Position numbers and translations under genes: made by a program. A stretch of 24,250 nucleotides of DNA from JAJXWB01 sp039808645 (GTDB lineage Bacteria > Pseudomonadota > Alphaproteobacteria > Rhizobiales > Beijerinckiaceae). The stretch spans positions 1 to 24,250 of the forward strand of contig JBDHTL010000046.1 in NCBI GenBank assembly GCA_039808645.1, written 5' to 3'. The notes below the pieces were generated by a model. That model was not told the DNA's origin. It did no database searches and saw only the letters and a list, made by a program, of their open reading frames with translations. Shown here one piece after another: positions 8,643 to 16,953 of this stretch; within the stretch, counting starts at the first letter, position 1, and each line of letters begins with the position of its first letter.

Positions 8643-11144
8643 TCAGAAGCTGCCGCCGCCGGAGAAGCGGAAGAACTGCGTCTGGTCGTATTGCGACTTC
8701 GAAAGCGCCTTGGCGAAGTCGAAGCGGATCGGACCCATCGGGGAATCCCACAGGAGCGACGCGCCGACCGAGGTGCGGATCTTCTTCGTGTCGCCGCCGA
8801 CCCGGAGGCAGGAGCCGGGACCGAACCAGGGGCTCGAATAGGCCGGCACGCAGCCCGTGGCCGCGATGATCGGCGCGGTGAACGGATCGGAGCCGTAAAG
8901 CAGCAGGTCCTGCTGGGTCGTGAAGTTGGTGCGGCCGCTGTAGCCCCAGACCGTGCCGGCGTCGGCGAAGACGGCGCCCTTGAGGCCGAGTTCGCGCGGC
9001 ATGCCGAAGATCGGGAACTGGGCTTCCAGCGAAGCGCCGACGTACTTCGAACCGCCGAGCGAATTGCCCTGATAGTTGAACGGGTTCGAGATATCGCGCG
9101 GGCCGATGCCGCCCGGCGCGAAGCCGCGAACCAGCGACGGGCCGGGGTTGAACTGGTCGGTCACGCGCAGCTTGTAGCCGGCGTAGCCGGTCATGACGCC
9201 GCCCTGCACGCGCGCGAAGGCCACGACATTGTCGAGGATTTCGCGGTAGTAGCGGGCGTCGGCGGTCGTGCGGAAGAAGCGCGGATCGCCGCCGGCGCCG
9301 GCCACGTCCATGTTCAGCGCGGCGTAGACACCGTCCGTCGGCTTCTTCGGATTGTCGAGCGACGAATAGGCGATCGTGTAGCCGAACATCGACGTGAGGG
9401 TCGATCCCTGCTGCGCCTTGATCGCGACCGAGGCTTCGCCGTTGGTGGCGCAGTTGATGAAGATGTTGGCCGGCCAGAAGCCCGTCGGCCCGGGCGTGAT
9501 GCCCGGAAGCGGATAGGAGCAGTCGTTGTAGGGATGCTTGTAGTCGTTGGGGATCGACAGATAGGTCGAGTAGATCGAGTAGCGCGGCGCGAAGGTGATC
9601 TCGTCCGTGATCGGGAAGGCCGCGCGCAGCGTGCCGCCGGCCGTCGTCGAGTTGTAGACGCTGTATTTCGACGTCGTGTTCTTCTTGATGTAGAGGTCGA
9701 AGCCCGCCGCCACGCGCGTGTCGAGGAAGTACGGCTCGGTGAAATTGAACTCCAGGCCCTTGGTGCGCTGGCCGATGGTCGCGGCGGCGCGGACATACTG
9801 GCCGCGGCCCATGAAGTTGGACTCGCTGACCGAGACTTCCGCGATGAAGCCGTCAGACGTCGAATAGCCGCCCGACACCGAGAAGTTGCCGGTGGGCTGG
9901 TCCTCGACCTCGACATTGACGACCACGCGATCGGGCGCCGTGCCCGGTTCGTTGGTGATGCGGACCTTCTTGAAATAGCCGAGGTTGTTGAGGCGGCGCT
10001 CGGCGCGGTCGATCAGGACGCGGTTGTAGGCGTCGCCTTCGCCGATCTCGAACTCGCGGCGGATGACGTAGTCGCGCGTGCGGTTATTGCCGCGCAGGTT
10101 GATGCGCTCGATGTAGACGCGCGGGCCTTCGTCGATCACGAAGTCGATGCTCACGGTCTGGGCGCCGGCGTTGCGGGCGCCGCGCGGACGGACCTGCGCG
10201 AAGGCGTAGCCGCGACGCGCCAGCGCCTTGGTCAGCGCCTCGACCGACTTCTCGACGAGATCGCCGTTGTAGATCTCGCCGGCCGACAGGCGGACGAGCG
10301 GCATCAGCGTTTCGCCGGGCACGTCGGGCAGGCGCGACTGCACGGCCACGTTCGAGACGCGGTACTGCGGGCCTTCGTTCACGACGATGTTGACGATGTA
10401 GCCGCCCTGGCCGGCGTCGAAGCGGGCGTCGCTGCTGACGACCGTGAAGTCGGCGTAGCCGTTCTTCAGGTAATAGCGGCGGATCAGCTCGAGGTCGGAC
10501 GAGATGCGGTCGGGATCGTAGACGTCGGTGTTCTTCAGGAACGACAGGAAGTTCATTTCCGTCGTCTGCATCAGGCCGGTCAGCTTGCCGGTCGAATAAG
10601 CCTGGTTGCCCGAGAAATTGATGGACTTCACGCCGGTCTTGTCGCCTTCGTCGATCGTGTAGACGACGTCGAGACGGCCGTTCGGCAGGCTGACGGTGCG
10701 GTAGCTGACCTTGGCCGCGGCGCGGCCCGAGCGGCGGTAGATTTCCTTGATTCGCTCGACGTCCGAGGCGGCGACCGAGGGGCTGAACGGCCCGCGCGAA
10801 CGCAGCTGCATCTCCGGCCGCAGCTGGTCGCCCTTGACCTTGCTGTTGCCCTCGAACGCGACGTTGTTGATGACATTGTTCTCGGCGACGTGGACCACGA
10901 CGTTGGAGCCGCTGCGGCTCACGCGCACGGACGAGAACAGGCCGCTCTCGCGCAGGCCCTTCTCGCCGGCGGCCACGCCGGCGGCGTCGGTTCCGTTGAA
11001 ATAGGAACGGACCACGTCCGCATCGACGCGGCTGTTGCCCTGCACAGTAATCGACTGGGCGTTCGCCAGACCCGAGAGCCCGGTCCCTACGACCAGAGAC
11101 CCGACCATGGCGAGGCGGGTCCATATTCCGTGCGCACGATGCAT
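8643..11144 (-). CDS. bamA: Outer-membrane protein assembly factor BamA
   Basis: 833 residues. BamA is the beta-barrel core of the BAM machine, which folds and inserts outer-membrane proteins. Residues 1-29 are a signal peptide ending LANA with a cut before QSITVQGNSRVD. Five POTRA domains follow (about 30-425), each showing the pattern of a V/I-xG-N-x beta strand and helix (VAFEGNSKVKGDQLR, INFSGNQAYSTGKL, INLRGNNRTRDYVIRREF). The barrel runs from about 430 to the end and has the conserved VRGF loop motif in PSLVRGFAPGGIGPRD. The C-terminal residue is Phe (FSGGGSF), as needed for outer-membrane barrel recognition. It is the last gene of the pyrH-to-bamA chain, 248 bases after rseP, and ends in a UUCG-loop terminator. 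An Skp gene, next to bamA in enterics, is absent. A long open frame on the opposite strand is a composition shadow. Confidence 0.97.
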   Translation of the reverse strand: MHRAHGIWTRLAMVGSLVVGTGLSGLANAQSITVQGNSRVDADVVRSYFNGTDAAGVAAGEKGLRESGLFSSVRVSRSGSNVVVHVAENNVINNVAFEGNSKVKGDQLRPEMQLRSRGPFSPSVAASDVERIKEIYRRSGRAAAKVSYRTVSLPNGRLDVVYTIDEGDKTGVKSINFSGNQAYSTGKLTGLMQTTEMNFLSFLKNTDVYDPDRISSDLELIRRYYLKNGYADFTVVSSDARFDAGQGGYIVNIVVNEGPQYRVSNVAVQSRLPDVPGETLMPLVRLSAGEIYNGDLVEKSVEALTKALARRGYAFAQVRPRGARNAGAQTVSIDFVIDEGPRVYIERINLRGNNRTRDYVIRREFEIGEGDAYNRVLIDRAERRLNNLGYFKKVRITNEPGTAPDRVVVNVEVEDQPTGNFSVSGGYSTSDGFIAEVSVSESNFMGRGQYVRAAATIGQRTKGLEFNFTEPYFLDTRVAAGFDLYIKKNTTSKYSVYNSTTAGGTLRAAFPITDEITFAPRYSIYSTYLSIPNDYKHPYNDCSYPLPGITPGPTGFWPANIFINCATNGEASVAIKAQQGSTLTSMFGYTIAYSSLDNPKKPTDGVYAALNMDVAGAGGDPRFFRTTADARYYREILDNVVAFARVQGGVMTGYAGYKLRVTDQFNPGPSLVRGFAPGGIGPRDISNPFNYQGNSLGGSKYVGASLEAQFPIFGMPRELGLKGAVFADAGTVWGYSGRTNFTTQQDLLLYGSDPFTAPIIAATGCVPAYSSPWFGPGSCLRVGGDTKKIRTSVGASLLWDSPMGPIRFDFAKALSKSQYDQTQFFRFSGGGSF

Positions 11145-11392
11145 TACGCCGATCCCTGTCTTCCTGGCGGCCGCCGCGGCGGCCCGCTCTAACCTTGCCG
11201 CCCCGGGGGCGGTCGGCCCTGCCCGCCCGAGGGCGCGAGGACCGCTTCAATCTTGAAAGGCCGAGCCTTTTGCAGGCTCGACCGCACGTTGCTTCTAACC
11301 GGTTTACGTTAACCTGCAAATGCCGTTCAAGCGATTACGCGGCCTTTTTGGTCCGGCGTGGCCGAGGCGACACAAACATGGTCAGCGGGGGG
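11145..11392 (-). other. rseP-bamA intergenic region with leader hairpins
   Basis: 248 bases, unusually long for this tightly packed chain. On the minus strand it holds a candidate weak promoter, TTGAAC (11325-11330) with GTAAAC 17 bases on (11302-11307). It also has a hairpin CGAGCCT/AGGCTCG (11262-11280) and, 25-40 bases before the bamA ATG, a perfect 16-base GC palindrome (11169-11184). bamA may therefore have its own transcript with a structured leader in addition to read-through from rseP. The promoter is only weakly supported. Confidence 0.4.
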
Positions 11393-12541
11393 TTAACCGC
11401 GCAGGATCCACTTCAGGATCGGCGGCCCGAGGCGGGCGATGTCGTTGTAGGTCGCCAGCACCATCAGCCCGCCGACGACGGCGATTCCGATGCGGAAACC
11501 GATCTCCTGGGCCCGTTCGTTGAGGGCGCGGCCCCGGATCGCCTCGATCGCGTAAAACATCAGATGGCCGCCGTCGAGCAGCGGCACCGGCATGAGGTTG
11601 AGCAGGCCGATCGAGATCGACAGGATCGCGACGAGATTGAGCAGCGCCGCCACCCCGAGCTTGGCCATTTCGCCGGACACCTGGGCGAGGCCGGCCGGGC
11701 CCGACAGCTGGTCCGGGCTTTCCTTGCCGACGGCGAGGCCGCCGAGATAGCCGGCCGTCTGGCGCACGACGAACCAGGTCTCCTGCGTCGCGAGCTTCAG
11801 CGAATCGACCACGCCGAAGGTCTCTGTGCGCCAGTCCTCCGGCTTGCCGCCCGCCTGGACGCCGAGCAGACCCATGCGCGACTTGCCGATCGGCGAATCG
11901 ACTTCCTTCAGCCGCGGCGTGGCGACCAGCGTCACGCCCTTGCCGGCGCGGTCGACGAGGAACGTCAGCGCCTTGTCCGGCGAAGTGGTGACGACGCGCT
12001 GCAGCTCGTTGAAACTGCCGATCTTCTGGCCGTCGATCTCGAGCACGAGATCGCCCGGCAGGAAGCCCGCGACCTCGGCGGCGCTGCCCGCCGCCACGCT
12101 GTCGACGCGCGGCGTCAGAACCGCGCGGCCGTAGGTGAGGAAGACAGAGGCGAAAATGACGATCGCGAGGACGAAATTGGCGATCGGGCCGGCCGCGACG
12201 GTCGCGGCGCGCTTCCAGATCGGCTGGGCGGCGAAGGTGACCGCGCGCTCCTCCGCCGGCATGGCGCCGACCGCGGCCTCGTCGGTCATGCTCGCGCCGT
12301 TGGCGTCGCCGTGGAACTTGACGTAGCCGCCGAGCGGCAGGAGCGCGACGCGCCAGCGCGTGCCCTTGCGGTCGGTGAAGGCGAACAATTCGGGCCCGAA
12401 GCCGATGGAGAAGGCGTCGACCTTGATGCCGCAGCGCCGCCCGACCCAGAAATGCCCGAGTTCGTGGAAGAAAACGACGATGGTCAGGACGACAATGAAC
12501 GGAATCACGTAGATTCCGGTCGAGTACAACGCATCCAGCAT
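11393..12541 (-). CDS. rseP: RseP-type site-2 intramembrane zinc metalloprotease
   Basis: 382 residues. Site-2 proteases cut membrane segments of anti-sigma factors and leftover signal peptides within the inner membrane. Zinc ligands: HELGH at 26-30 in the first membrane helix and the D323 of MPVPLLDGG in a later one. A second helix pair is visible at 118-137 and 296-316, and the last helix near 345-365. A single PDZ domain occupies about 140-210 (GSAAEVAGFLPGDLVLEIDG); many alphaproteobacterial homologues have one and E. coli RseP has two. The ATG at 12541 has GGAGG four bases upstream. It lies 59 bases after dxr, with a stable hairpin in between, and precedes bamA. The actual substrate cannot be read from this window. 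Confidence 0.95.
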   Translation of the reverse strand: MLDALYSTGIYVIPFIVVLTIVVFFHELGHFWVGRRCGIKVDAFSIGFGPELFAFTDRKGTRWRVALLPLGGYVKFHGDANGASMTDEAAVGAMPAEERAVTFAAQPIWKRAATVAAGPIANFVLAIVIFASVFLTYGRAVLTPRVDSVAAGSAAEVAGFLPGDLVLEIDGQKIGSFNELQRVVTTSPDKALTFLVDRAGKGVTLVATPRLKEVDSPIGKSRMGLLGVQAGGKPEDWRTETFGVVDSLKLATQETWFVVRQTAGYLGGLAVGKESPDQLSGPAGLAQVSGEMAKLGVAALLNLVAILSISIGLLNLMPVPLLDGGHLMFYAIEAIRGRALNERAQEIGFRIGIAVVGGLMVLATYNDIARLGPPILKWILRG

Positions 12542-12570
12542 GTGGCCTCCGGTTTCGCCGCATCTTCGTC

Positions 12571-12588
12571 GCCGCGCCGAAGCGCGGC
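12571..12588 (-). other. UUCG-loop hairpin between dxr and rseP
   Basis: On the minus strand GCCGCGC-TTCG-GCGCGGC gives a perfect 7-base-pair stem with a C(UUCG)G loop, 12 bases after the dxr stop and 29 bases before the rseP start. No T-tract follows, so it is more likely an RNA stability or processing element than a full terminator. Confidence 0.6.
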
Positions 12589-12600
12589 CGGGCGAAATAG

Positions 12601-13806
12601 TTACTGAACCGTTACCATGCCGGATCGAGCTTTAACGGCCAAGGAGGCCCGGGAACTTTCTCTGACAATATGGTCAACGGCCAGCGCCTCCTCGATGGAG
12701 GCAGGCTCGCGCGTGGCGTTCTCGCGCACGGCCCGTTCGCAGGCTTCGCCCACAATCCGGGCGATTTCGGGGAAAGCCACCTCCCCCGCCAAAAAGGCGG
12801 CGACGGCGATCTCGTTGGCGGCGTTGAGCACGGTCGGCAAGGCGCCGCCCTGCCTCAGCGCGTCCATGGCGACGCCGAGCGCCGGAAAACGGCCGGTGTC
12901 CGGCCGCTCGAAGGTGAGCGTGGCGATTTCGGCCAGGTCCAGGCGCCTGGCGTTGGTCTCGAGCCGGTCCGGCCAGGCCAGGCAATGGGCGATCGGCACG
13001 CGCATGTCGGGGGAATAGAGGCTCGCCGTCACCGATCCGTCGGCGAAGGCGACGAGGCCGTGGATGATGGATTGCGGATGGACCAGCACGTCCAGCCGGC
13101 CGGCCGGCACGCCGAACAGGTGGTGCGCCTCGATCAGCTCCAGCCCCTTGTTCATCATCGAGGCGGAATCGATGGTGATCTTCTGGCCCATCGACCAGTT
13201 GGGGTGCTTCAGCGCCTGTTCGCGCGTCGCGGCGGCGATCTGCGCGGCGCTCCAGGTTCGGAACGGGCCGCCGGACGCGGTGATGATCAGCTTCTCGACG
13301 CTTTTGGCGTCGGCGCCGCCGAGCGCCTGCCAGAGCGCGTCGTGCTCGCTGTCGAGCGGCAGGATGGTCGCGTTCGTCTCCGCCGCCTTGCGCATGAAGG
13401 AGTGGCCCGCGCAGACCAGGCATTCCTTGTTGGCGAGCGCGATGGTGCGGCCTTCGGCGAGCGCCGCATAGGTCGGCTCGACGCCCGCGGCGCCGGAAAT
13501 GGCGCCGACGACGATGTCGGCCGGGCGCAGCGCCGCCTCGACCACGGCCTTGGCCCCCGCCGCCGGCTCGACGCCGCTGCCCGAAAGCGCGGCCTTGAGG
13601 TCGCCGTACAGGTCCTCGTCGCGGATGGCGGCGAAGCGCGCGCCGACACGGATCGCGAGTTCGGCGAGCGCCGCCACGTCGCGGCCGCCGGCGACCGCCT
13701 CGACCGCGAAGGCGTGCGGCGCCTGATCGACAATGTCGATGGTCGAGCGGCCGATCGAGCCGGTCGCGCCCAGCAGGACGATCTTGCGTTGCCGATCTAG
13801 GGCCAT
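12601..13806 (-). CDS. dxr: 1-deoxy-D-xylulose 5-phosphate reductoisomerase
   Basis: 401 residues. It converts DXP to 2-C-methylerythritol 4-phosphate with NADPH, the committed step of the MEP isoprenoid pathway. The N-terminal Rossmann motif is GATGSIGRSTIDIV (13-26). Metal and substrate residues are visible in LPLDSEHDALWQ (D152, E154) and SMMNKGLELIEAHHLFG, which holds the third acidic ligand. The flexible active-site loop lies in HPNWSMGQKITIDS and the conserved C-terminal segment is PTVLNAANEIAVAAFL. The ATG overlaps the end of cdsA by 10 bases, so translation is probably coupled. Products of this pathway feed UppS two genes upstream. Confidence 0.97.
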   Translation of the reverse strand: MALDRQRKIVLLGATGSIGRSTIDIVDQAPHAFAVEAVAGGRDVAALAELAIRVGARFAAIRDEDLYGDLKAALSGSGVEPAAGAKAVVEAALRPADIVVGAISGAAGVEPTYAALAEGRTIALANKECLVCAGHSFMRKAAETNATILPLDSEHDALWQALGGADAKSVEKLIITASGGPFRTWSAAQIAAATREQALKHPNWSMGQKITIDSASMMNKGLELIEAHHLFGVPAGRLDVLVHPQSIIHGLVAFADGSVTASLYSPDMRVPIAHCLAWPDRLETNARRLDLAEIATLTFERPDTGRFPALGVAMDALRQGGALPTVLNAANEIAVAAFLAGEVAFPEIARIVGEACERAVRENATREPASIEEALAVDHIVRESSRASLAVKARSGMVTVQ

Positions 13807-14678
13807 ACGAACAAACCTTCGGCCGCGCTCGGCGCGCCGCGCACGGCGCCGAGCAGCGCGATGAACAGGGCGGCGGCGACGAAGCCGTCCAGCCGGTCCA
13901 TCACGCCGCCGTGGCCGGGTATGAGCTGACTGGAATCCTTGACGCCGAAGCGGCGCTTGATCGCGGATTCGAGGAGGTCGCCGGCCTGCGCGGCCGCGCC
14001 GGCGGCGAGGCCGACCAGAAGCAGCGGCAGGACGGCGACCGGACCGACGGGTTGGACCGCCGCGATTGCGAGGCCCGCCAGCGCGCCGCTGACGATCCCG
14101 ACGATCGTGCCCGACCAGGTCTTGCCCGCCGACACGCGCGGCCAGAGTTTTGGTCCGCCGATCAGGCGGCCGCCGAAATAGGCCATGACGTCAGTCCCCC
14201 AAACGACGGCGAACAGCCAGAGTATCGCCCTGAGATTATAGGGCGGCTCGATGAGCGAGGGGAGCGGCGGACGGATGATCGCGACCGAAACGATCAACGC
14301 GCCGGCGTAGAGGGTCCCGGCGCCGGCCCAGACGCGCAGGCCGGGCGCGCCGAGCCAGCCGACGGCGAGCGCGCCGACCAGCAGAACCAGCAGCGCGTGA
14401 TCCGCCCCGTTCTGCGCGGCGAAGGCGCAGGCGACGGCGAGCGCCGCCGCGCCCAGGACGAACCGCGGCAGGCGACGCTCCTCGCCGACGAGCTTCTGCC
14501 ATTCCCACACCATGGCGATGGCGGCGGCGAGCCAGAACAGGATGAAGGGAACGCCGCCCGCGACCAGCGCGGCGACGGCGACGCCGGCCATGACCAGCGC
14601 CGAAATCACGCGGGTCCGCAGATCGGAGAAATTCGGACCCGTCGGAGGCGCGGAGGAGCCGGAGGGCGCGTCCGTCAC
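13797..14678 (-). CDS. cdsA: Phosphatidate cytidylyltransferase (CDP-diglyceride synthase)
   Basis: 293 residues. This integral inner-membrane enzyme makes CDP-diacylglycerol from phosphatidate and CTP, the branch point of phospholipid synthesis. Multiple membrane helices run from about residue 25 to the end. The family signature is complete near the C-terminus: SAIKRRFGVKDSS followed by LIPGHGGVMDRLDG. The start is the GTG at 14676-14678, whose GTGA overlaps the uppS stop by four bases; the frame extends upstream to 14831 only as shadow within uppS. The C-terminus overlaps dxr by 10 bases. Between them, uppS, cdsA and dxr form a compact, translationally linked trio for membrane lipid and carrier synthesis. 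Confidence 0.94.
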   Translation of the reverse strand: MTDAPSGSSAPPTGPNFSDLRTRVISALVMAGVAVAALVAGGVPFILFWLAAAIAMVWEWQKLVGEERRLPRFVLGAAALAVACAFAAQNGADHALLVLLVGALAVGWLGAPGLRVWAGAGTLYAGALIVSVAIIRPPLPSLIEPPYNLRAILWLFAVVWGTDVMAYFGGRLIGGPKLWPRVSAGKTWSGTIVGIVSGALAGLAIAAVQPVGPVAVLPLLLVGLAAGAAAQAGDLLESAIKRRFGVKDSSQLIPGHGGVMDRLDGFVAAALFIALLGAVRGAPSAAEGLFVWP

Positions 14679-15469
14679 GAAGCAGTCTTCTTCACGGGCT
14701 GGACGGCGTCGACGCCGCCGAAACGGCGTTCGCGCCGCGCGAACTCGCCGAGCGCATCCTCGAGCGCGGCGCGGTCGAAATCCGGCCAGAGCGTCGGCGT
14801 GAAGACGAATTCCGCGTAGGCCGACTGCCACGGCAGGAAGTTGGACGTCCGCACTTCGCCCGACGTGCGGATGATCAGGTCGGGGTCGGGGATGTCCGAG
14901 GTGTGCAGCTTCTGCTCGAACAGGTCGGCGTCGATCGCGTCCGGATCGAGACGCCCGGCCGCGACGTCCAGCGCCAGCGCGCGCGCGGCGGCGACAATCT
15001 CCTGCCGGCCGCCGTAGTTGAAGGCGATCACGAGCACGAGGCCGGTGTTGTCGCGCGTCACGTCTTCGGCCTCGGTGAGCAGCGGGCCGATGTCGCTCGG
15101 CAGGCCCTCGCGGGCGCCGATCACGCGGATGCGCACGTTGCTGGCGTGCAGTTCGGCGAGATCGTTGCGGATGAAGCGCTTGAGCAGGCCCATCAGGCCG
15201 CCGACCTCGTCGGCCGGGCGCGACCAGTTTTCCGCCGAGAACGAATAGACCGTGAGATAGGCGATGCCGAGGTCGCTGGCGTTGCGCACCGTGCGGCGCA
15301 GCGCCTCGACGCCGCGGCGGTGGCCCTCGAAGCGCGGCAGCTTGCGCTGCGCGGCCCAGCGGCCGTTGCCGTCCATGATGATCGCGACATGGCGCGGCGC
15401 TTTTTCGCGCACGACGGCGGACGATCCGGAAATCGCCCCCGCCGCTTCGCGTTTTTCGCCGTCGCTCAT
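14675..15469 (-). CDS. uppS: Undecaprenyl diphosphate synthase (cis-prenyltransferase)
   Basis: 264 residues. It extends farnesyl diphosphate with isopentenyl units to the C55 carrier used for peptidoglycan and other surface polymers. Motifs: HVAIIMDGNGRWA with catalytic D33, GHRRGVEALRRTV, YSFSAENWSRP, FNYGGRQEI, and the C-terminal IIRTSGEVRTSNFLPWQ that binds isopentenyl diphosphate and magnesium. The ATG at 15469 is chosen over an ATG nine codons upstream because GGGAG lies at a good distance before it. The first 25 residues (before PRHVAII) are a polar extension not seen in the E. coli enzyme. It follows frr by 42 bases and overlaps cdsA by four. Confidence 0.96.
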   Translation of the reverse strand: MSDGEKREAAGAISGSSAVVREKAPRHVAIIMDGNGRWAAQRKLPRFEGHRRGVEALRRTVRNASDLGIAYLTVYSFSAENWSRPADEVGGLMGLLKRFIRNDLAELHASNVRIRVIGAREGLPSDIGPLLTEAEDVTRDNTGLVLVIAFNYGGRQEIVAAARALALDVAAGRLDPDAIDADLFEQKLHTSDIPDPDLIIRTSGEVRTSNFLPWQSAYAEFVFTPTLWPDFDRAALEDALGEFARRERRFGGVDAVQPVKKTAS

Positions 15470-15511
15470 CGAAACTCCCGGAAATGCGGGATGCATTGCA
15501 TGCAGACCCGA

Positions 15512-16072
15512 CTAGACCTGCATGATCTCCTTTTCCTTCGTCGCCAGCGCCTGATCGACCTCGCCGATGGCGGAATCGGTCGCCTTCTGCACCTCGGTCT
15601 CGTGACGCTTCTCGTCGTCCTCGCCGATGGCCTTGTCCTTGAGCTGCTTCTTCAGGATATCGAGGCCGTCGCGGCGGATATGGCGGATCGCGACGCGCGA
15701 TTCCTCGGCGTATTTGTGGGCGACCTTCACCAGTTCCTTGCGGCGCTGCTCGTTGAGCTCGGGCATGCGCACGCGAAGAATCTGGCCTTCGACAGTGGGG
15801 GTGAGGCCGAGATTGGCGGCGCGGATCGCCTTGTCGACGGCGATCACCATCGCCTTGTCCCAGACCTGGATGGCGATCACGCGCGGCTCGGGGATCGAGA
15901 TGGTGGCCACCTGGTTCAGCGGCATGGACTGGCCATAGGCCTCGACATGCACGGGCTCGACCAGGCTCGCCGCGGCCCGGCCGGTGCGCAGGCCGCCGAA
16001 CTCGTGCTTCAACGTGGCGATGGACGCCTGCATGCGCCGCTTGAGGTCGTTCAGATCGAAAGTCGCGGACAT
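15512..16072 (-). CDS. frr: Ribosome recycling factor
   Basis: 186 residues, the standard length (185 in E. coli). With EF-G it splits the post-termination ribosome. The sequence fits along its whole length: helical domain start DLKRRMQASIATLKHEFGGLRTGRA, small beta domain around YGQSMPLNQVATISIPEPR, then LTPTVEGQILRVRMPELNEQRRKELVKVA and the long C-terminal helices ending EKEIMQV. It sits directly after pyrH (51-base gap), the usual bacterial order, and before uppS. Confidence 0.98.
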   Translation of the reverse strand: MSATFDLNDLKRRMQASIATLKHEFGGLRTGRAAASLVEPVHVEAYGQSMPLNQVATISIPEPRVIAIQVWDKAMVIAVDKAIRAANLGLTPTVEGQILRVRMPELNEQRRKELVKVAHKYAEESRVAIRHIRRDGLDILKKQLKDKAIGEDDEKRHETEVQKATDSAIGEVDQALATKEKEIMQV

Positions 16073-16123
16073 ATCGTCACCTGTCGTGTGGCGCCCGTCT
16101 GGCGCGCGAAAGCTGGCGGCCGT

Positions 16124-16861
16124 TCAGTCGGCGGCCGGCGAAACCAGCGTGAAGCGTCCCCTGCCCTCCCAAGCGCTGTGGATGGCGCCCGGCCCGGCGA
16201 GAGAGAAGACGATTATCGGAATCCGGTTCTCGCGGGCAAGGGCGAAAGCCGCCGTGTCCATGACGGCGAGGCGCTTTTCGATGGCCTCGTCGTGCGTCAG
16301 CGTCTCGTAGCGGCGGGCGTTGGGGTCCTTTTTCGGGTCGGCGGTGTAGATTCCGTCGACCTGCGTCGCCTTCATGATGGCGTCGCAGGACAGTTCGGCC
16401 GCCCGCAGCGCCGCGCCGGTGTCGGTGGTGAAGAAGGGATTGCCGGTGCCGCCGCCGAGCACGATCACGCGGCGCTTGGCGAGATGGGCGAGCGCGGCCT
16501 GCCGCGAATAGGGCTGGCAGATCGAAGGCATGGCGACCGCCGAGAGCGTGCGCGCGGCCTGCCCCTGCGCCTCGATCGCCTGCTCCAGCGCCAGCGCGTT
16601 CATCACGGTCGCCAGCATGCCGATCGAATCGCCGCGCGCGCGCTCGATGCCCTTGTCGGCGCCCTGCAGGCCGCGAAAGAAATTGCCGCCGCCCACCACC
16701 ACCGCGACCTCGGCGCCCGCCCGCGCGGCGGCCGCGAGATCCTGCGCGATGCGCGTGACAGTCGCCGGTTCGAGCCCATGCGACTGGCCGCCCTGCAGCG
16801 CCTCGCCGGACAGCTTGACCAGCACGCGCTTGAAACGGGGGCGCCCCGGGGACGTGTTCAT
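16124..16861 (-). CDS. pyrH: UMP kinase
   Basis: 245 residues; bacterial hexameric UMP kinase of the amino-acid-kinase fold, making UDP from UMP and ATP. Visible motifs are KRVLVKLSGEALQG at the N-terminus, AVVVGGGNFFRG (UMP/phosphate loop), RVIVLGGGTGNPFFTTDTGAALRAAE, and the ATP-site region KATQVDGIYTADPKKDPNA. The start has AGG six bases upstream. In most relatives pyrH follows tsf directly; here a DJ-1/PfpI-type gene lies between. A sigma-70-like promoter in the 92-base gap suggests pyrH begins its own transcript, continuing through frr, uppS, cdsA, dxr, rseP and perhaps bamA. Confidence 0.98.
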   Translation of the reverse strand: MNTSPGRPRFKRVLVKLSGEALQGGQSHGLEPATVTRIAQDLAAAARAGAEVAVVVGGGNFFRGLQGADKGIERARGDSIGMLATVMNALALEQAIEAQGQAARTLSAVAMPSICQPYSRQAALAHLAKRRVIVLGGGTGNPFFTTDTGAALRAAELSCDAIMKATQVDGIYTADPKKDPNARRYETLTHDEAIEKRLAVMDTAAFALARENRIPIIVFSLAGPGAIHSAWEGRGRFTLVSPAAD

Positions 16862-16914
16862 CTCAGCCTGTCTCGCGCGAATCGTCGCCGCTCGCCACCA
16901 GGGCGCGGCGCGCT

Positions 16915-16943
16915 TTCATAGGGTCTGCGCATTGAGGCGGCAA
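16915..16943 (-). promoter_or_regulatory. Promoter of the pyrH-frr-uppS-cdsA-dxr-rseP chain
   Basis: On the minus strand TTGCCG (16938-16943) and TATGAA (16915-16920) are exactly 17 bases apart, starting 10 bases after the stop of the upstream gene. The -35 also forms half of a GCGGC-TT-GCCGC inverted repeat. The -10 is 53 bases before the pyrH ATG. Confidence 0.65.
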
Positions 16944-16953
16944 GCCGCGCGGG

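Noticed and set aside
8691..11192. An 833-codon open frame on the plus strand covering all of bamA
   Set aside because: The strand opposite a GC-rich gene often lacks stops. The translation is Arg/Ala/Asp/Val-rich, has no domain or signal peptide, and BamA on the minus strand is unmistakable.
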